From Prochlorococcus sp. AG-402-P18 (lineage in GTDB: Bacteria > Cyanobacteriota > Cyanobacteriia > PCC-6307 > Cyanobiaceae), in the NCBI GenBank assembly GCA_003216275.1, contig QCJC01000013.1, positions 1 through 42,315 of the forward strand: DNA of 42,315 nt. Reading direction: 5' to 3'. Within the stretch, counting starts at the first letter, position 1. Each line of letters starts with the position of its first letter. The translations under genes were made by a program, and so were the position numbers. Positions 9,525 through 19,035 of the stretch are shown here, in pieces. The notes under the pieces were generated by a model, which saw nothing but the letters and a program-made list of their open reading frames with translations, was not told the DNA's origin and ran no database searches.

Positions 9525-9829
9525 ATGAGAGGGTCTAGCGAAGAATTCTTTTTTAAGTGGCCTTTTAGTGTTTTGTATAGTCTTGAATTGATCTAATTAA
9601 ATATTTAGGCTCTATTAGAATCTTTGCAATACATAAATCAATTTAATTAAGTATTTGTGAGAGAAAGCGATTTTTTAAAACAATTCATATGCCATTTAAA
9701 AAGGCAGAGGGCATTCAGATGAGAGAATGGGCTCAGGGCAGGTTGAGATAAAACTCATTAAGCTGAACTAATATTAAAAAAAGCCTTGTTCCCATTAATT
9801 GAAGATCTTGTAAACTTCCTTTCACAATC

Positions 9830-10117
9830 ATGACTAAAATCTCTTCATCAGATGTTCGTAAAGTAGCTAAGTTAGCTCGTTTAGAACTTCAAGAAGATCA
9901 AATAGAAGCTTATACAGCTCAACTTGAAAAAATACTTACTTATATTGATCAATTGCAAGAAATAGATACTAAAAATATTATTCCTACTACTAGAGCTGTA
10001 GAAGTAGTTAATGCTATGAGGGAAGATATTGTTGAAGTTAATTGTTCAAGAGAGGAGATACTCAACCAAGCTCCTCATAGAGAGGGTGATTTTTTTAGAG
10101 TACCAAAAATACTTTAA
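9830..10117 (+). CDS. gatC: Aspartyl/glutamyl-tRNA amidotransferase subunit C
   Basis: GatC is the small chaperone-like subunit of GatCAB, which converts Glu-tRNA(Gln) to Gln-tRNA(Gln). The 95 residues are full length. The N-terminal [14 protein letters not shown] helix and the C-terminal REDIVE...[15 protein letters not shown] segment are characteristic. ATG 9830 is the start. gatA and gatB are not in this window, so the complex is encoded at dispersed loci. It converges with crtR 17 bases downstream. Confidence 0.95.
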   Translation: MTKISSSDVRKVAKLARLELQEDQIEAYTAQLEKILTYIDQLQEIDTKNIIPTTRAVEVVNAMREDIVEVNCSREEILNQAPHREGDFFRVPKIL

Positions 10118-10134
10118 TTTTTTTTAATAAATTG

Positions 10135-11166
10135 TTATTTACTTTCTGTTTTAATAGCTGTTTTATGTATTAATTTTATATATTTTTTTCTCCACATATT
10201 TTTAGGTAATACTCTTGCGATTGATCTCATTTTACTTCTTCTTTTTTTATGACTTCTAATTCCAAGAAGTATGTCATAGAGGAAATTCAAGCTATCTTTT
10301 TTACTTTCGAAAATACCTATTCTTTGCGGCGAACCTTTTTGATCTAAAAGAGGTTTTGTGGCCTCATAAGCTGGTTTATATTCAAACCATGGAATAGATG
10401 GCCATAAATGATGTACTAAATGATAATTTTGACCCATTATTAATAAGTTCATTAATTTGCTTGGATAAACTCTTGCGTTTTTCCATCTATTTCTCGATTG
10501 AAAAGGTCTATGCGGCAAATAATCAAAAAATATTCCTAAAGTAACTCCAACCATTAATGCTGGCCCAAACCATAAATTATAAATAACATTCATAAAGCCA
10601 TATTTGACTCCTGCGATAACAATGCATATAAATATTCCTCTCTCAACTCCCCATTGCATGAGTTCATATTTTCGCCAGAGCTTTCGATCGAAGAAAAAAT
10701 ATTCATGATAGAAAAATCTAGGAGCAATTAACCAAACTGGACCAAAGGTGCTAACTATATGATCAGGATCATTCTTTGGGTCATTGACATATTTATGATG
10801 CTCTAGATGAACTCTTGTAAAAACTGGGAAGCTAAAACCTAACAATATCGCTGCTCCATGACCCATTATTTGATTGATCCATTTATTTGGATGTGCAGCG
10901 TTGTGACATGCATCGTGAATAACAGTGCCCTCCATATGAAGAGCTAAAAAAGATAATGCAACTAAAATTGGTAATGGCCAATTCCCTTGATACCATTGCC
11001 ATACACTGAGAATGGCTAGCAAATATCCTCCTAAAAAAAGCCCTACAGTTACGTTTAAGGTTTTGGGTGGGTCAAGATATTCTTGTATTTGATTTTGCCA
11101 GTCACGTAATGACTTCAGTTTTGTCGCTGTCTTATTTTTATCAGACCTCGATAAGCACTGGGTCAT
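10135..11166 (-). CDS. crtR: Beta-carotene hydroxylase (CrtR type)
   Basis: This membrane di-iron hydroxylase of the fatty-acid-desaturase fold makes zeaxanthin from beta-carotene. Zeaxanthin is the major photoprotective carotenoid of Prochlorococcus. The histidine boxes are all visible: HDACH at residues 84-88, HLEHH at 120-124, and HLVHH at 249-253, with LPHRP at 217-221. Hydrophobic segments lie around 39-58, 65-78, 102-116 and 178-212. Length is 343 with a basic C-terminal tail. ATG 11166. It lies about 50 bases downstream of tRNA-Leu on the same strand. Confidence 0.94.
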   Translation of the reverse strand: MTQCLSRSDKNKTATKLKSLRDWQNQIQEYLDPPKTLNVTVGLFLGGYLLAILSVWQWYQGNWPLPILVALSFLALHMEGTVIHDACHNAAHPNKWINQIMGHGAAILLGFSFPVFTRVHLEHHKYVNDPKNDPDHIVSTFGPVWLIAPRFFYHEYFFFDRKLWRKYELMQWGVERGIFICIVIAGVKYGFMNVIYNLWFGPALMVGVTLGIFFDYLPHRPFQSRNRWKNARVYPSKLMNLLIMGQNYHLVHHLWPSIPWFEYKPAYEATKPLLDQKGSPQRIGIFESKKDSLNFLYDILLGIRSHKKRRSKMRSIARVLPKNMWRKKYIKLIHKTAIKTESK

Positions 11167-11216
11167 TGCTTGATGAAATTGTGATTAGGTTCAACCTGAC
11201 TAGTTTAATTAAAAAA

Positions 11217-11298
11217 TGCCCACCGGGAGACTTGAACTCCCACGACCGAAGTCACTGGTACCTAAAACCAGCGCGTCTACCAATTCCGCCAGGTGGGC
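11217..11298 (-). tRNA. trnL-UAG: tRNA-Leu (anticodon UAG)
   Basis: On the minus strand this reads GCCCACC ... GGTGGGC as a 7-bp acceptor stem with discriminator A. The 5-bp anticodon stem CTGGT/ACCAG encloses the loop TTTAGGT, giving anticodon TAG. There is a long variable arm as expected for a class II tRNA, and a T arm GGGAG-TTCAAGT-CTCCC. CCA is not encoded. I looked for a duplicated 3' end marking an integration site and saw none. Confidence 0.97.
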
Positions 11299-11483
11299 CA
11301 AAGGTTTTCACCGATAGTCCTTATGAGTCTAGCAGCTCATTGATGGCTATTTAAAGACGATTTCGGATTCGTGAACGTAAAAAGATTAGTGTAATCTTCA
11401 TATTTATCAACAAGATATTTTAAATGGTCTTTTTATGACTGATGATTCTAGTTTTTCAATAGGCCTAAAGCACGTCAATATAA

Positions 11484-12020
11484 ATGCATATTGAGACAAA
11501 TATGTTTATTTCTATTTTTGGATACGTATTTATTTTGTTTGGCTTCTTGGTATTGATTTTACCTTTGATGCTTATCGAATTAAGTAGACCTCGTGACTGG
11601 TTAATGGGCGGACTGTTTTTATTTTTAGGTTTATATCTTCTCGTAGAGAATGATTTTTTGAGAGGGTCGATAAATTTACTTGTAATTTCAATTGCAATAC
11701 TTTTAGGGAAAATGATTTCAGAAATTGCTCAAAACAGATGGTATCAATTAAGTTTGGACGAAAAAAATCGAATTGGATCTTTTGAAAGATGGTTTAAATC
11801 TTTTAATCAGATTGGTCAAATTCTTATTTTGCTTGGAGATAGCATTTTAAATTTTTTCAAAAGTTTTAATAATCAATCTAAAAAAGCCTTAAAACAGAAG
11901 AAATGGGTTCATCCAGAGTTGAAGGAGGAAAATAAAAAGACAACAATTGATCAATCTGACTCCAGTGATTCTAATAATATTAGGAAAAAAGAATTAACTG
12001 AAAATGAAGAGTCTTCTTGA
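11484..12020 (+). CDS. Conserved cyanobacterial membrane protein, function unknown
   Basis: A 178-residue protein with at least three hydrophobic stretches: about 9-29, 38-53 and 62-75. It has a conserved-looking loop LSRPRDWLMGGLF between the first two. The C-terminal 80 residues are hydrophilic and rich in lysine, asparagine, serine and glutamate, and are probably cytoplasmic and disordered. The layout resembles the N-terminal region of Ycf66-type proteins, but I cannot confirm that. ATG 11484; a second Met at codon 7 is an alternative. It lies 51 bases upstream of ileS on the same strand and may be co-transcribed with it. No function is assigned. Confidence 0.8.
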   Translation: MHIETNMFISIFGYVFILFGFLVLILPLMLIELSRPRDWLMGGLFLFLGLYLLVENDFLRGSINLLVISIAILLGKMISEIAQNRWYQLSLDEKNRIGSFERWFKSFNQIGQILILLGDSILNFFKSFNNQSKKALKQKKWVHPELKEENKKTTIDQSDSSDSNNIRKKELTENEESS

Positions 12021-12071
12021 TAAGGTTAAAGAGCCTAAGGCAATCAAGATGATTATTGGATATCTTTCCAA

Positions 12072-14975
12072 GTGAATAAGGACAATAAAGGGTCTTACCA
12101 ACAACGTCCCTCATACAAAGAAACTCTCAACCTCTTGAATACAGAATTTGGAATGAGGGCAAATGCAACTGTCAGAGAGCCTGAGTTGCAAACTTTTTGG
12201 TCTGACAAAAAAATTGATTTAGAGCTTGGTTTAAATAATCCTGGTGAGGTGTTTACATTGCATGATGGACCTCCCTATGCAAATGGGACTCTTCATATGG
12301 GGCATGCTCTTAACAAAGTATTGAAGGACATAATCAATAAATTCAAAATAATGCAAGGCAGAAAAGTTTGTTATGTGCCTGGATGGGATTGCCATGGATT
12401 ACCTATTGAATTAAAAGTTCTTCAGTCTTTAGATAAATCTCAGCGTGCAGAGTTAACACCTATCAAATTACGTAAAAAAGCTGCTGCTTATGCAAAAAAA
12501 CAAGTTTGCAATCAAATGGAAGGCTTTAAAAGATGGGGAATTTGGGGTGATTGGGAGAATCCTTATTTAACTTTGGATAAAAATTTTGAATCATCTCAAA
12601 TTAAATTATTTGGAGAAATGGTCTTTAAAGGATATATATATCGAGGCCTAAAGCCAGTTCATTGGAGCCCTAGTTCTCAAACTGCTTTGGCTGAGGCAGA
12701 ATTGGAATATCCAATAGGTCATATTAGTCAAAGTATTTATGTGGCATTTCAAGTTGATCAAATACCAAAAGGCTTAAAGCAAGAAATATTTGACCAGGCT
12801 CCAGATCTTTTTGATAGTAATGAAATTTTAAGAGAAATTAAACTTTTAATTTGGACTACGACTCCTTGGACAATTCCTGCGAATGTAGCAATATCTGTTA
12901 ATCAAAAATTAGATTATGTTATTGCTGTTAGTTCTAAAGGAGAATTGATAATTACTGCTGCTGATCTTTTAGAAAAAGTTTCAAAAGATGTGAAAAAAGA
13001 TTTCAATAAAATAGTATCGATTAGAGGGATATTACTTGATGGGATTATATATAAACATCCTTTACTTGAAAGAAAATGTCCTGTTGTTCTAGGTGGAGAT
13101 TACATCAATATTGATTCAGGAACGGGCTTAGTTCACACTGCTCCAGGTCATGGAGTTGACGATTTTAATACAGCTAAGAAATATAATTTACCTATTTTTT
13201 GCCCTGTAGATGAAAAAGGATTTCTAACTAGTGAAGCAGGTAAGTTTGAAGGTCTTAATGTCTTAAAGGAAGCTAATAATGTAATCATTAATCAGCTACA
13301 AAATAGTGGAGCTTTAATTAAAGAAATTCCTTATGAGCATAGGTATCCTTATGATTGGAGGACTAAGAAACCAACAATTTTTAGAGCAACAGAACAATGG
13401 TTTGCCTCTGTTAAAGGATTTAGAGAAGACGCACTTTCAGCAATAGAAAATGTCACTTGGCTGCCTGAATCTGGAAAAAATAGAATTGATTCTATGGTTA
13501 GAGAAAGAGGAGATTGGTGCATTTCGCGACAAAGGACTTGGGGTGTGCCAATACCAGTTTTTTACGAGAAAAATGGCAATAAAATTCTGCTCAATAAAGA
13601 TACTATTTCCCATATAGCTGCTTTATTTGAAACTAATGGAGCTGATATTTGGTGGGAATACGATGTATCGAAACTTTTGCCTGCTAGTTATGCAAATGAG
13701 GCAGATAGATGGCAAAAAGGAACCGATACGATGGACGTTTGGTTTGATTCTGGCTCTAGTTGGTCTTCAGTTATTTCTAAAAAAAATAATTTAAATTATC
13801 CTGCAGATTTATATTTAGAAGGATCAGATCAGCATCGCGGCTGGTTTCAGTCTTCTTTATTAACTTCTGTTGCGGTTAATGAGAAGGCACCTTTTAAAAA
13901 GGTTCTAACGCATGGTTTCGCGTTGGATGAGAATGGTCGAAAAATGAGCAAATCCTTAGGCAATATTATTGATCCATTGATTATAATTAATGGTGGTTCA
14001 AATAAAAAGTTAGAACCTGCTTATGGAGCTGATGTTTTGCGGCTTTGGGTTAGCTCTGTTGATTATTCAGCAGATGTACCCATTGGTTCGAATATATTAA
14101 AGCAGATCTCTGATGTTTATCGTAAGATTAGAAATACTTCTAGATATTTATTAGGTAATATATATGATTTCGATTATAAAAAAGATGCAATAGAGATTTC
14201 TAAATTGCCTTTATTGGATAAATGGATGTTGAATAGAACAGCTGAAGTAATAGAAGAGATAACCGTTGCATTCTCAAAATTCGAATTCTCAAAGTTTTTC
14301 CAAATAATTCAAAATTTTTGTGTTGTAGATTTATCTAATTTTTACTTAGATATAGCCAAAGATAGACTATATGTGAGCTCTAAGTCTGATTTCAGGAGGA
14401 GAAGTTGCCAGACAGTTTTATCTTTAGTAATAGAGAAAATAGCTGGATTAATAGCACCTGTTTTATGTCATATGGCTGAAGATATTTGGCAAAATATTCC
14501 ATATAAATTAAAAGAAACATCAGTTTTTGAAAGAGGCTGGCCTAAAGCCCCTGACACATGGCGTGATAATAGCTTTAACAATCATGTTAGTGAGCTTCGT
14601 AAACTTAGAACAGTTATTAATCGCATTTTAGAGAGTTGCAGAAGCAAACAAGAATTAGGCTCTTCTTTAGAAGCAGCGGTTAGAGTTGATATTTCTGATA
14701 AAAAATTGCAATCTGCAATCGAATGGTTATCTAAAAGTGAATCTAATAATGTTGATATTTTAAGAGATTGGTTCCTTGTGTCCTCTTTGCAAATTGGTGG
14801 TGAACCCTGGGCAGAGATTTTAGTTACGGAAGATAATGAGATCGGAACAGTGGATATTGCAAAAGCCAAAGGGGTTAAGTGCGAAAGATGCTGGCATTAT
14901 GAAAGTGAGATGAGTAAAAATAAATATCATCCTAATATTTGCCTTAGATGTGAAAAAGTAGTTTTATCGATATAA
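12072..14975 (+). CDS. ileS: Isoleucyl-tRNA synthetase
   Basis: This class Ia synthetase charges tRNA(Ile). The HIGH-type motif is HMGH at residues 75-78 (within [12 protein letters not shown]), and KMSKS is at 624-628. The CP1 editing region lies between them, including [10 protein letters not shown] and the [12 protein letters not shown] block. The C-terminal zinc site is present, with CERC at 937-940 and a second CLRC pair near the end, as in E. coli-type enzymes. Length 967 is normal. The start is GTG 12072. Confidence 0.97.
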   Translation: MNKDNKGSYQQRPSYKETLNLLNTEFGMRANATVREPELQTFWSDKKIDLELGLNNPGEVFTLHDGPPYANGTLHMGHALNKVLKDIINKFKIMQGRKVCYVPGWDCHGLPIELKVLQSLDKSQRAELTPIKLRKKAAAYAKKQVCNQMEGFKRWGIWGDWENPYLTLDKNFESSQIKLFGEMVFKGYIYRGLKPVHWSPSSQTALAEAELEYPIGHISQSIYVAFQVDQIPKGLKQEIFDQAPDLFDSNEILREIKLLIWTTTPWTIPANVAISVNQKLDYVIAVSSKGELIITAADLLEKVSKDVKKDFNKIVSIRGILLDGIIYKHPLLERKCPVVLGGDYINIDSGTGLVHTAPGHGVDDFNTAKKYNLPIFCPVDEKGFLTSEAGKFEGLNVLKEANNVIINQLQNSGALIKEIPYEHRYPYDWRTKKPTIFRATEQWFASVKGFREDALSAIENVTWLPESGKNRIDSMVRERGDWCISRQRTWGVPIPVFYEKNGNKILLNKDTISHIAALFETNGADIWWEYDVSKLLPASYANEADRWQKGTDTMDVWFDSGSSWSSVISKKNNLNYPADLYLEGSDQHRGWFQSSLLTSVAVNEKAPFKKVLTHGFALDENGRKMSKSLGNIIDPLIIINGGSNKKLEPAYGADVLRLWVSSVDYSADVPIGSNILKQISDVYRKIRNTSRYLLGNIYDFDYKKDAIEISKLPLLDKWMLNRTAEVIEEITVAFSKFEFSKFFQIIQNFCVVDLSNFYLDIAKDRLYVSSKSDFRRRSCQTVLSLVIEKIAGLIAPVLCHMAEDIWQNIPYKLKETSVFERGWPKAPDTWRDNSFNNHVSELRKLRTVINRILESCRSKQELGSSLEAAVRVDISDKKLQSAIEWLSKSESNNVDILRDWFLVSSLQIGGEPWAEILVTEDNEIGTVDIAKAKGVKCERCWHYESEMSKNKYHPNICLRCEKVVLSI

Positions 14976-15011
14976 ATATAACTTTTAGTTTAATATTTAA
15001 ATGTTCACTTA

Positions 15012-15623
15012 TTAGAATCTACCAGCAAAACGTCCATTCTTTGGTAACTGCATGATTAACCATTGAAGAAAACCTATTACATATAATGTTAAAGCTAGAT
15101 AACCAAAAAATGTGGCAAAGGTTGAAGTCCAGTTACCGCCTAAAATGAATTTGATAATTACTTTTGTTGTGTTAAATGAGGTATAAGGAATTTCTCTCCA
15201 ACTATCGCAAAAGTATGCACTGGTTGAATGAAAACATTTCCAGCTGAATATATAAAGACCAGTATTTAAGATACCCCATAACGTTAAAGTCCATCTCCAT
15301 ATCCTTGTAGTAAGTGAAATTGGATTGTAAAAGGACATTTCTTCAATCTCTTCATTAAGATCTACCCAAAACCAAATAGAAGAAATCATGAAGATGGGTG
15401 ATATTAACGAAATCAATAAGCCTATTTGACTTTCACCACTTAGAAATAAAATACTTATTGCGTACAGGCTAGAAACTTTCCAATAAATTGATAAAAGTCG
15501 ATTGATTGCGCTTACATTAGAAATTTTTGACCAAATCAAAAGAAATAATGGGAGTCCAAATGCAAAGGTCGCTGCTATTCGGTATGAAAGCCAAACTAGG
15601 AGTTGGAATTGAGGTTCAGTCAA
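15012..15623 (-). CDS. DUF3177-family membrane protein
   Basis: A 203-residue integral membrane protein of a cyanobacterial family without known function. Hydrophobic segments are at about 11-30, 44-60, 65-85, 109-125 and 175-190. The motif FWVDLNEEIEEM after the third segment is what I recognise as the family signature. The start is TTG 15621-15623 (MTEPQFQLL). No closer ATG gives a complete first helix. It converges with ileS across about 36 bases and is divergent from trmB. The C-terminus (PKNGRFAGRF) is basic, so it probably faces the cytoplasm. Confidence 0.75.
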   Translation of the reverse strand: MTEPQFQLLVWLSYRIAATFAFGLPLFLLIWSKISNVSAINRLLSIYWKVSSLYAISILFLSGESQIGLLISLISPIFMISSIWFWVDLNEEIEEMSFYNPISLTTRIWRWTLTLWGILNTGLYIFSWKCFHSTSAYFCDSWREIPYTSFNTTKVIIKFILGGNWTSTFATFFGYLALTLYVIGFLQWLIMQLPKNGRFAGRF

Positions 15624-15906
15624 GAAAAAAATTTCATTGAATGTATTATCAACCCTTATCTATTCTTTTTCATCATTATTCTAAACTATTAAAAAGTTTT
15701 CTCCATATTTGAAGAGTCCTGAAATAAGACACTAAATCTTAATCCCTTATCTTTTGCCAGTTAGGCTCGTAATTATTTAAAAATTAGAACTAGATATAAG
15801 GATATTAAAAATCTGATTGATATTTTCCTAGTTGCAACTATGATTTGAATTCTGAATAAGTTTGGTAGAATAATCCTTTGATTTGCAAATATAAGGGCTT
15901 TATTCT

Positions 15907-16554
15907 GTGAGACAACATGTAAATCCTTTAAGCCAATTTTTCCAGCTACCCTTATCGCTACCTAGTAAAACTACTTTTTTTCAAGAACCTAATTATCCTA
16001 TTCACATAGATATTGGATCAGCAAAGGGTGAATTTTTGATAGAGTTAGCATTAAGGAATCCAGATTGGAATTTCTTAGGACTTGAGATAAGAGAGCCTCT
16101 TGTCGCCTTATCTGAAAAAAAAAGGAAAAAATTAGAATTGTATAATTTAAAATTTTTATTTTGTAATGTGAATATAAGTCTTGAGAAATGGTTGTCAGAA
16201 TTAGATAACAATCAATTAAAAAGAGTCTCTATTCAGTTTCCAGATCCTTGGTTCAAAAGAAAACACTTCAAAAGGAGAGTCTTGCAGAGAGATCTTGTTA
16301 ATTTGATTGCTCAATATTTGAGTGAAGATGGTGAGCTATTCATTCAGACTGATATATTCAAGCTCATTGAATATATGAGTGAAATTATTGATAATAATAC
16401 CTACTTCGAAAGGAAAATAATTGATGGATCTAAATGGCTTGCTAAGAATCCTTATGATATAATCTCAGATAGGGAATCTTTTGTTCTTAGACAAAACTTG
16501 CGAATTTACAGGGCAATGTATGTTAGGAATAGAATCTTATTTATTAATAAGTAA
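15907..16554 (+). CDS. trmB: tRNA (guanine-N7-)-methyltransferase
   Basis: This SAM-dependent enzyme makes m7G46 in the tRNA variable loop. The SAM-binding IDIGSAKGEFLIELA motif, the FLGLEIREPLV segment and the substrate motif QFPDPWFKRKHFKRRV are all visible. It has 215 residues, a normal length. The start is GTG 15907, which puts the N-terminus (MRQHVNPLS) where the family has it. A TAGAAT sequence about 40 bases upstream could be a -10 box. It is followed at 78 bases by the TxlA-like gene on the same strand. Confidence 0.95.
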   Translation: MRQHVNPLSQFFQLPLSLPSKTTFFQEPNYPIHIDIGSAKGEFLIELALRNPDWNFLGLEIREPLVALSEKKRKKLELYNLKFLFCNVNISLEKWLSELDNNQLKRVSIQFPDPWFKRKHFKRRVLQRDLVNLIAQYLSEDGELFIQTDIFKLIEYMSEIIDNNTYFERKIIDGSKWLAKNPYDIISDRESFVLRQNLRIYRAMYVRNRILFINK

Positions 16555-16632
16555 ATTTAAAGTTACTTCTATTAGTTTTCCCTAACCATCAATTATTTTT
16601 CTATATAATAATTCCATAGTAAATTTTTTTTG

Positions 16633-17208
16633 ATGAGTCAAAGTACTAATCTAGATAAAGATCTAAGCTCTTTTCAAAAAATATTTTTGTTTTTTTTAAG
16701 TATCTTTCTTGTGATTTCTTTATTCTTTTTTAAGAATGGGTTCAGAGCTAATTCAACGCTTGACCAGTTAGAAAAAAACTCGCTTTTGCCTGAGCAAGCA
16801 TTATCAAACGGAACCCCTACTGTTTTTGAATTTTATGCTGATTGGTGTGAAGCTTGCAAAGCAATGGCTCCTGATATGAATGAACTGAAAAGCATCAACT
16901 TGAATAAGGTTGATATTGTATTGCTTAATGTAGACAATCCTCGATGGATTGATTTGATAGATAGATATGATGTTAATGGAATACCACAGCTTGTCTTTTT
17001 TGATAGGAATGGTAAATCTAAAGGCTCTTCATTAGGTGTTAGAAAATATAATGAACTTAACGATATTTTTATTGCTTTAATTAATAATTATGAATTACCA
17101 TCTTTTACAAACATATTAGATTCAAATACTTTGAAATCTAATATAAATTATAATGAATTATCTTCAAATAATATTATTCAATCTGCGTCACCAAAAGATC
17201 ATAATTAA
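16633..17208 (+). CDS. txlA: TxlA/HCF164-like membrane-anchored thioredoxin
   Basis: A thioredoxin-fold protein tethered by one N-terminal membrane segment (residues 16-33). It probably faces the thylakoid lumen or periplasm, where HCF164/TxlA homologues pass reducing power to cytochrome b6f assembly and other redox targets. The active site is WCEAC at 71-75, the family variant of WCGPC. The cis-proline is in GIPQLVFF. The C-terminal 40 residues are a polar, serine/asparagine-rich tail. ATG 16633 is chosen over the adjacent TTG. It converges with thyX with two bases between stops. Confidence 0.87.
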   Translation: MSQSTNLDKDLSSFQKIFLFFLSIFLVISLFFFKNGFRANSTLDQLEKNSLLPEQALSNGTPTVFEFYADWCEACKAMAPDMNELKSINLNKVDIVLLNVDNPRWIDLIDRYDVNGIPQLVFFDRNGKSKGSSLGVRKYNELNDIFIALINNYELPSFTNILDSNTLKSNINYNELSSNNIIQSASPKDHN

Positions 17209-17210
17209 TT

Positions 17211-17843
17211 TCACCAGTCAAGGGCTGAAGATACTATTGGATATTCCTTCGTAAAGATTTTTTTGCATTCTTGAGCAATATCCATATGTTCTTTCTGTGT
17301 ACCATGTCCAGTTCTTAGACTGATATAATGAATCCAGGAACGACATGAACCTGTCATATAAATTTTTGTAGGTGTTGCAAGTGGAAGTACAAATCTTGCA
17401 CATTCTTTAGCTATTCCTGCTTCAAGCATTTCTTCGTAAAGTCTTTTACTTAGATGAAACTGATTTTTGATTTTACTATTAAATTCATTAATAAGATTTT
17501 GTGATAAATCTGATATTGAATTTTGTCTATTTTTATTATCCTGCCTCCTTAATTCTGGGATAGGAATTTCTCCTAATTGAGTACTATCTGCATAACGCTG
17601 GGAAAACTCCTGAAAAGTAAATGAACGATGTCTCAATATTTGAGCTGCAATTCCTCTATTAGTTTGTATCTGCAAAGTCATATAAGCTTGCTCAAATACA
17701 CTCCAATGTTCATTCTTTATGCAATATCCTAATAATTTACTGTAATTGTTATTGTCTTGATTCTTAGGATTACTGACTCTGGCAATATATGCCATGTTTT
17801 TCTCTGCATCGGGTGTAGAAGTTATAAATTCAACAATACTCAT
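17211..17843 (-). CDS. thyX: Flavin-dependent thymidylate synthase
   Basis: ThyX makes dTMP from dUMP using FAD, NADPH and methylene-tetrahydrofolate. It replaces ThyA and avoids the need for dihydrofolate reductase recycling. The defining RHRX7S motif is at residues 71-81 (RHRSFTFQEFS), followed by QRYA. The C-terminal substrate region around CARFVLPLATPTKIYMTGSCRSWIHY is intact. Length (210) is normal. It follows dcd by two bases, so substrate supply (dCTP to dUTP to dUMP) and dTMP synthesis lie in one operon, with cobO first. Confidence 0.96.
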   Translation of the reverse strand: MSIVEFITSTPDAEKNMAYIARVSNPKNQDNNNYSKLLGYCIKNEHWSVFEQAYMTLQIQTNRGIAAQILRHRSFTFQEFSQRYADSTQLGEIPIPELRRQDNKNRQNSISDLSQNLINEFNSKIKNQFHLSKRLYEEMLEAGIAKECARFVLPLATPTKIYMTGSCRSWIHYISLRTGHGTQKEHMDIAQECKKIFTKEYPIVSSALDW

Positions 17844-17845
17844 TT

Positions 17846-18439
17846 CTAAACTTTCGCTAAAGTAACTTTTTCTGGTTGGTATTGATATTTACCTTTTCTA
17901 TCACTGTATGTTGTCTCACAAGGGTCGCCTTCGAAGAAAAGTAATTGACAAATACCTTCATCAGCGTAAATTCTGCAATCAGCTCCAGAACTATTGCTAA
18001 ATTCAAGTGTTAGGTGACCTTCCCAACTTGCTTCAGCCGGTGTTGTATTTACAATGATTCCTAATCTTGCATAAGTACTTTTTCCAAGACAAATAACCGT
18101 AATATTAGGGGGAACTTTCATTTTTTCTAAAGCAACACCGAGACCGTATGAATGGGCGGGCAAAATAAAAAATTTTCCATCTTTATCCTCTTTGAGCTCT
18201 GTTTTCTCTAGATTTGCAGGATTGAATTTTTTGGGATTCATCACTGTTCCTGGAACATGTCTGAAAATGAGGAATTCCTTTGATGAAAGTCGTAAATCAT
18301 ATCCATATGAGGAGCACCCAAAACTTAAAACAGGAGATTTCTCTGATTCGGGTTCAAGATGTCTTATGAGTTTCTCTTGAAAAGGTACAAGCATTCCTAG
18401 AGAAGCCTGCTCTGATATCCAGCGATCGTTTTTTAGCAT
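17846..18439 (-). CDS. dcd: dCTP deaminase
   Basis: This trimeric enzyme deaminates dCTP to dUTP, feeding dUMP to ThyX. Characteristic blocks are SFGCSSYGYDLRLSSKEFLIF near residue 40, the LGKSTYARLGIIVNTTPAEASWEGHLTLEFSN core with the catalytic glutamate in the TPAEASWEG turn, and ICQLLFFEGDPCETTY with YQPEKVT at the C-terminus. It has 197 residues and starts at ATG 18439. It lies between cobO (5-base gap) and thyX (2-base gap). Confidence 0.95.
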   Translation of the reverse strand: MLKNDRWISEQASLGMLVPFQEKLIRHLEPESEKSPVLSFGCSSYGYDLRLSSKEFLIFRHVPGTVMNPKKFNPANLEKTELKEDKDGKFFILPAHSYGLGVALEKMKVPPNITVICLGKSTYARLGIIVNTTPAEASWEGHLTLEFSNSSGADCRIYADEGICQLLFFEGDPCETTYSDRKGKYQYQPEKVTLAKV

Positions 18440-18444
18440 TTAAC

Positions 18445-19035
18445 TTAGCGCAATTCAGTGATTTGGTCTGCCATCTCAATTACTTGAGGAGGAATGGATG
18501 GACCGGTAAGAATAATATCTGTGGATGATGGACGATTATTTATCATCGAGATTAAATCATTTTCTTCTATAAAGCCAAGGGTAATGGCAAGCCCTACTTC
18601 ATCCAAGACAATTTTATCTAATTTTTTTTCTTTTAATCGAGTTTTACAAACTTCCCAGATCTCTTGTATAGCCTTTTCTTCAACTTTTCTTTCTAAAGAT
18701 AAACTCTTTTCAAATTCCTTTTCAGTTAAGCATTTTTCAATATCTGGTCTTAACCACTCAAGACGACCGCAGAGATTTATTGATCCATTAGGCCCTTGGT
18801 TAACTCCGCCTTTCAAAAATTGAGATATTAAAACTTTACTTCCTAGGCCTGCAGACCTCAATGCTTCACTCATAACGACTGAAAAACTACCTCGATAGGA
18901 AGAAGTATGAATGTGAACTTGTCCTTGCGTTGTGACTAATTGTAGAGGTGGTCTACTTGGAACAGCCTTTAGGGATTGATCTTTTGATGGTAATGAACCC
19001 ATCTGTTGAGCATTTAAGCTAACTGGCGCGTTCAT
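18445..19035 (-). CDS. cobO: Cob(I)alamin adenosyltransferase-like protein with degenerate P-loop
   Basis: By overall pattern this is the BtuR/CobA/CobO type of ATP:corrinoid adenosyltransferase: a beta strand and loop (residues 39-52), QFLKGG at 72-77, the Walker-B-like IVLDEVGLAI near 140, and DIILTGPSIPPQVIEMADQITEL at the C-terminus. The position that should read TGNGKGKTTA instead reads HTSSYRGSFS (43-52). The P-loop lysine and the following threonine are absent. It may use ATP differently, or have lost adenosyltransferase activity and do something else. ATG 19035, 196 residues. It is first gene of a cobO-dcd-thyX operon, and no cobalamin riboswitch is visible upstream. Confidence 0.78.
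   Translation of the reverse strand: MNAPVSLNAQQMGSLPSKDQSLKAVPSRPPLQLVTTQGQVHIHTSSYRGSFSVVMSEALRSAGLGSKVLISQFLKGGVNQGPNGSINLCGRLEWLRPDIEKCLTEKEFEKSLSLERKVEEKAIQEIWEVCKTRLKEKKLDKIVLDEVGLAITLGFIEENDLISMINNRPSSTDIILTGPSIPPQVIEMADQITELR

Noticed and set aside
9689-9751. 20-codon ORF (ATG to TAA) between mpg and gatC, locally more GC-rich
   Set aside because: It is too short to distinguish from chance, with no clear ribosome site and no hairpin or other supporting signal.
11217-11298. tRNA-Leu and tRNA-Arg as possible phage or island attachment sites
   Set aside because: No duplicated tRNA 3' end, integrase or foreign-looking gene is found near either tRNA.
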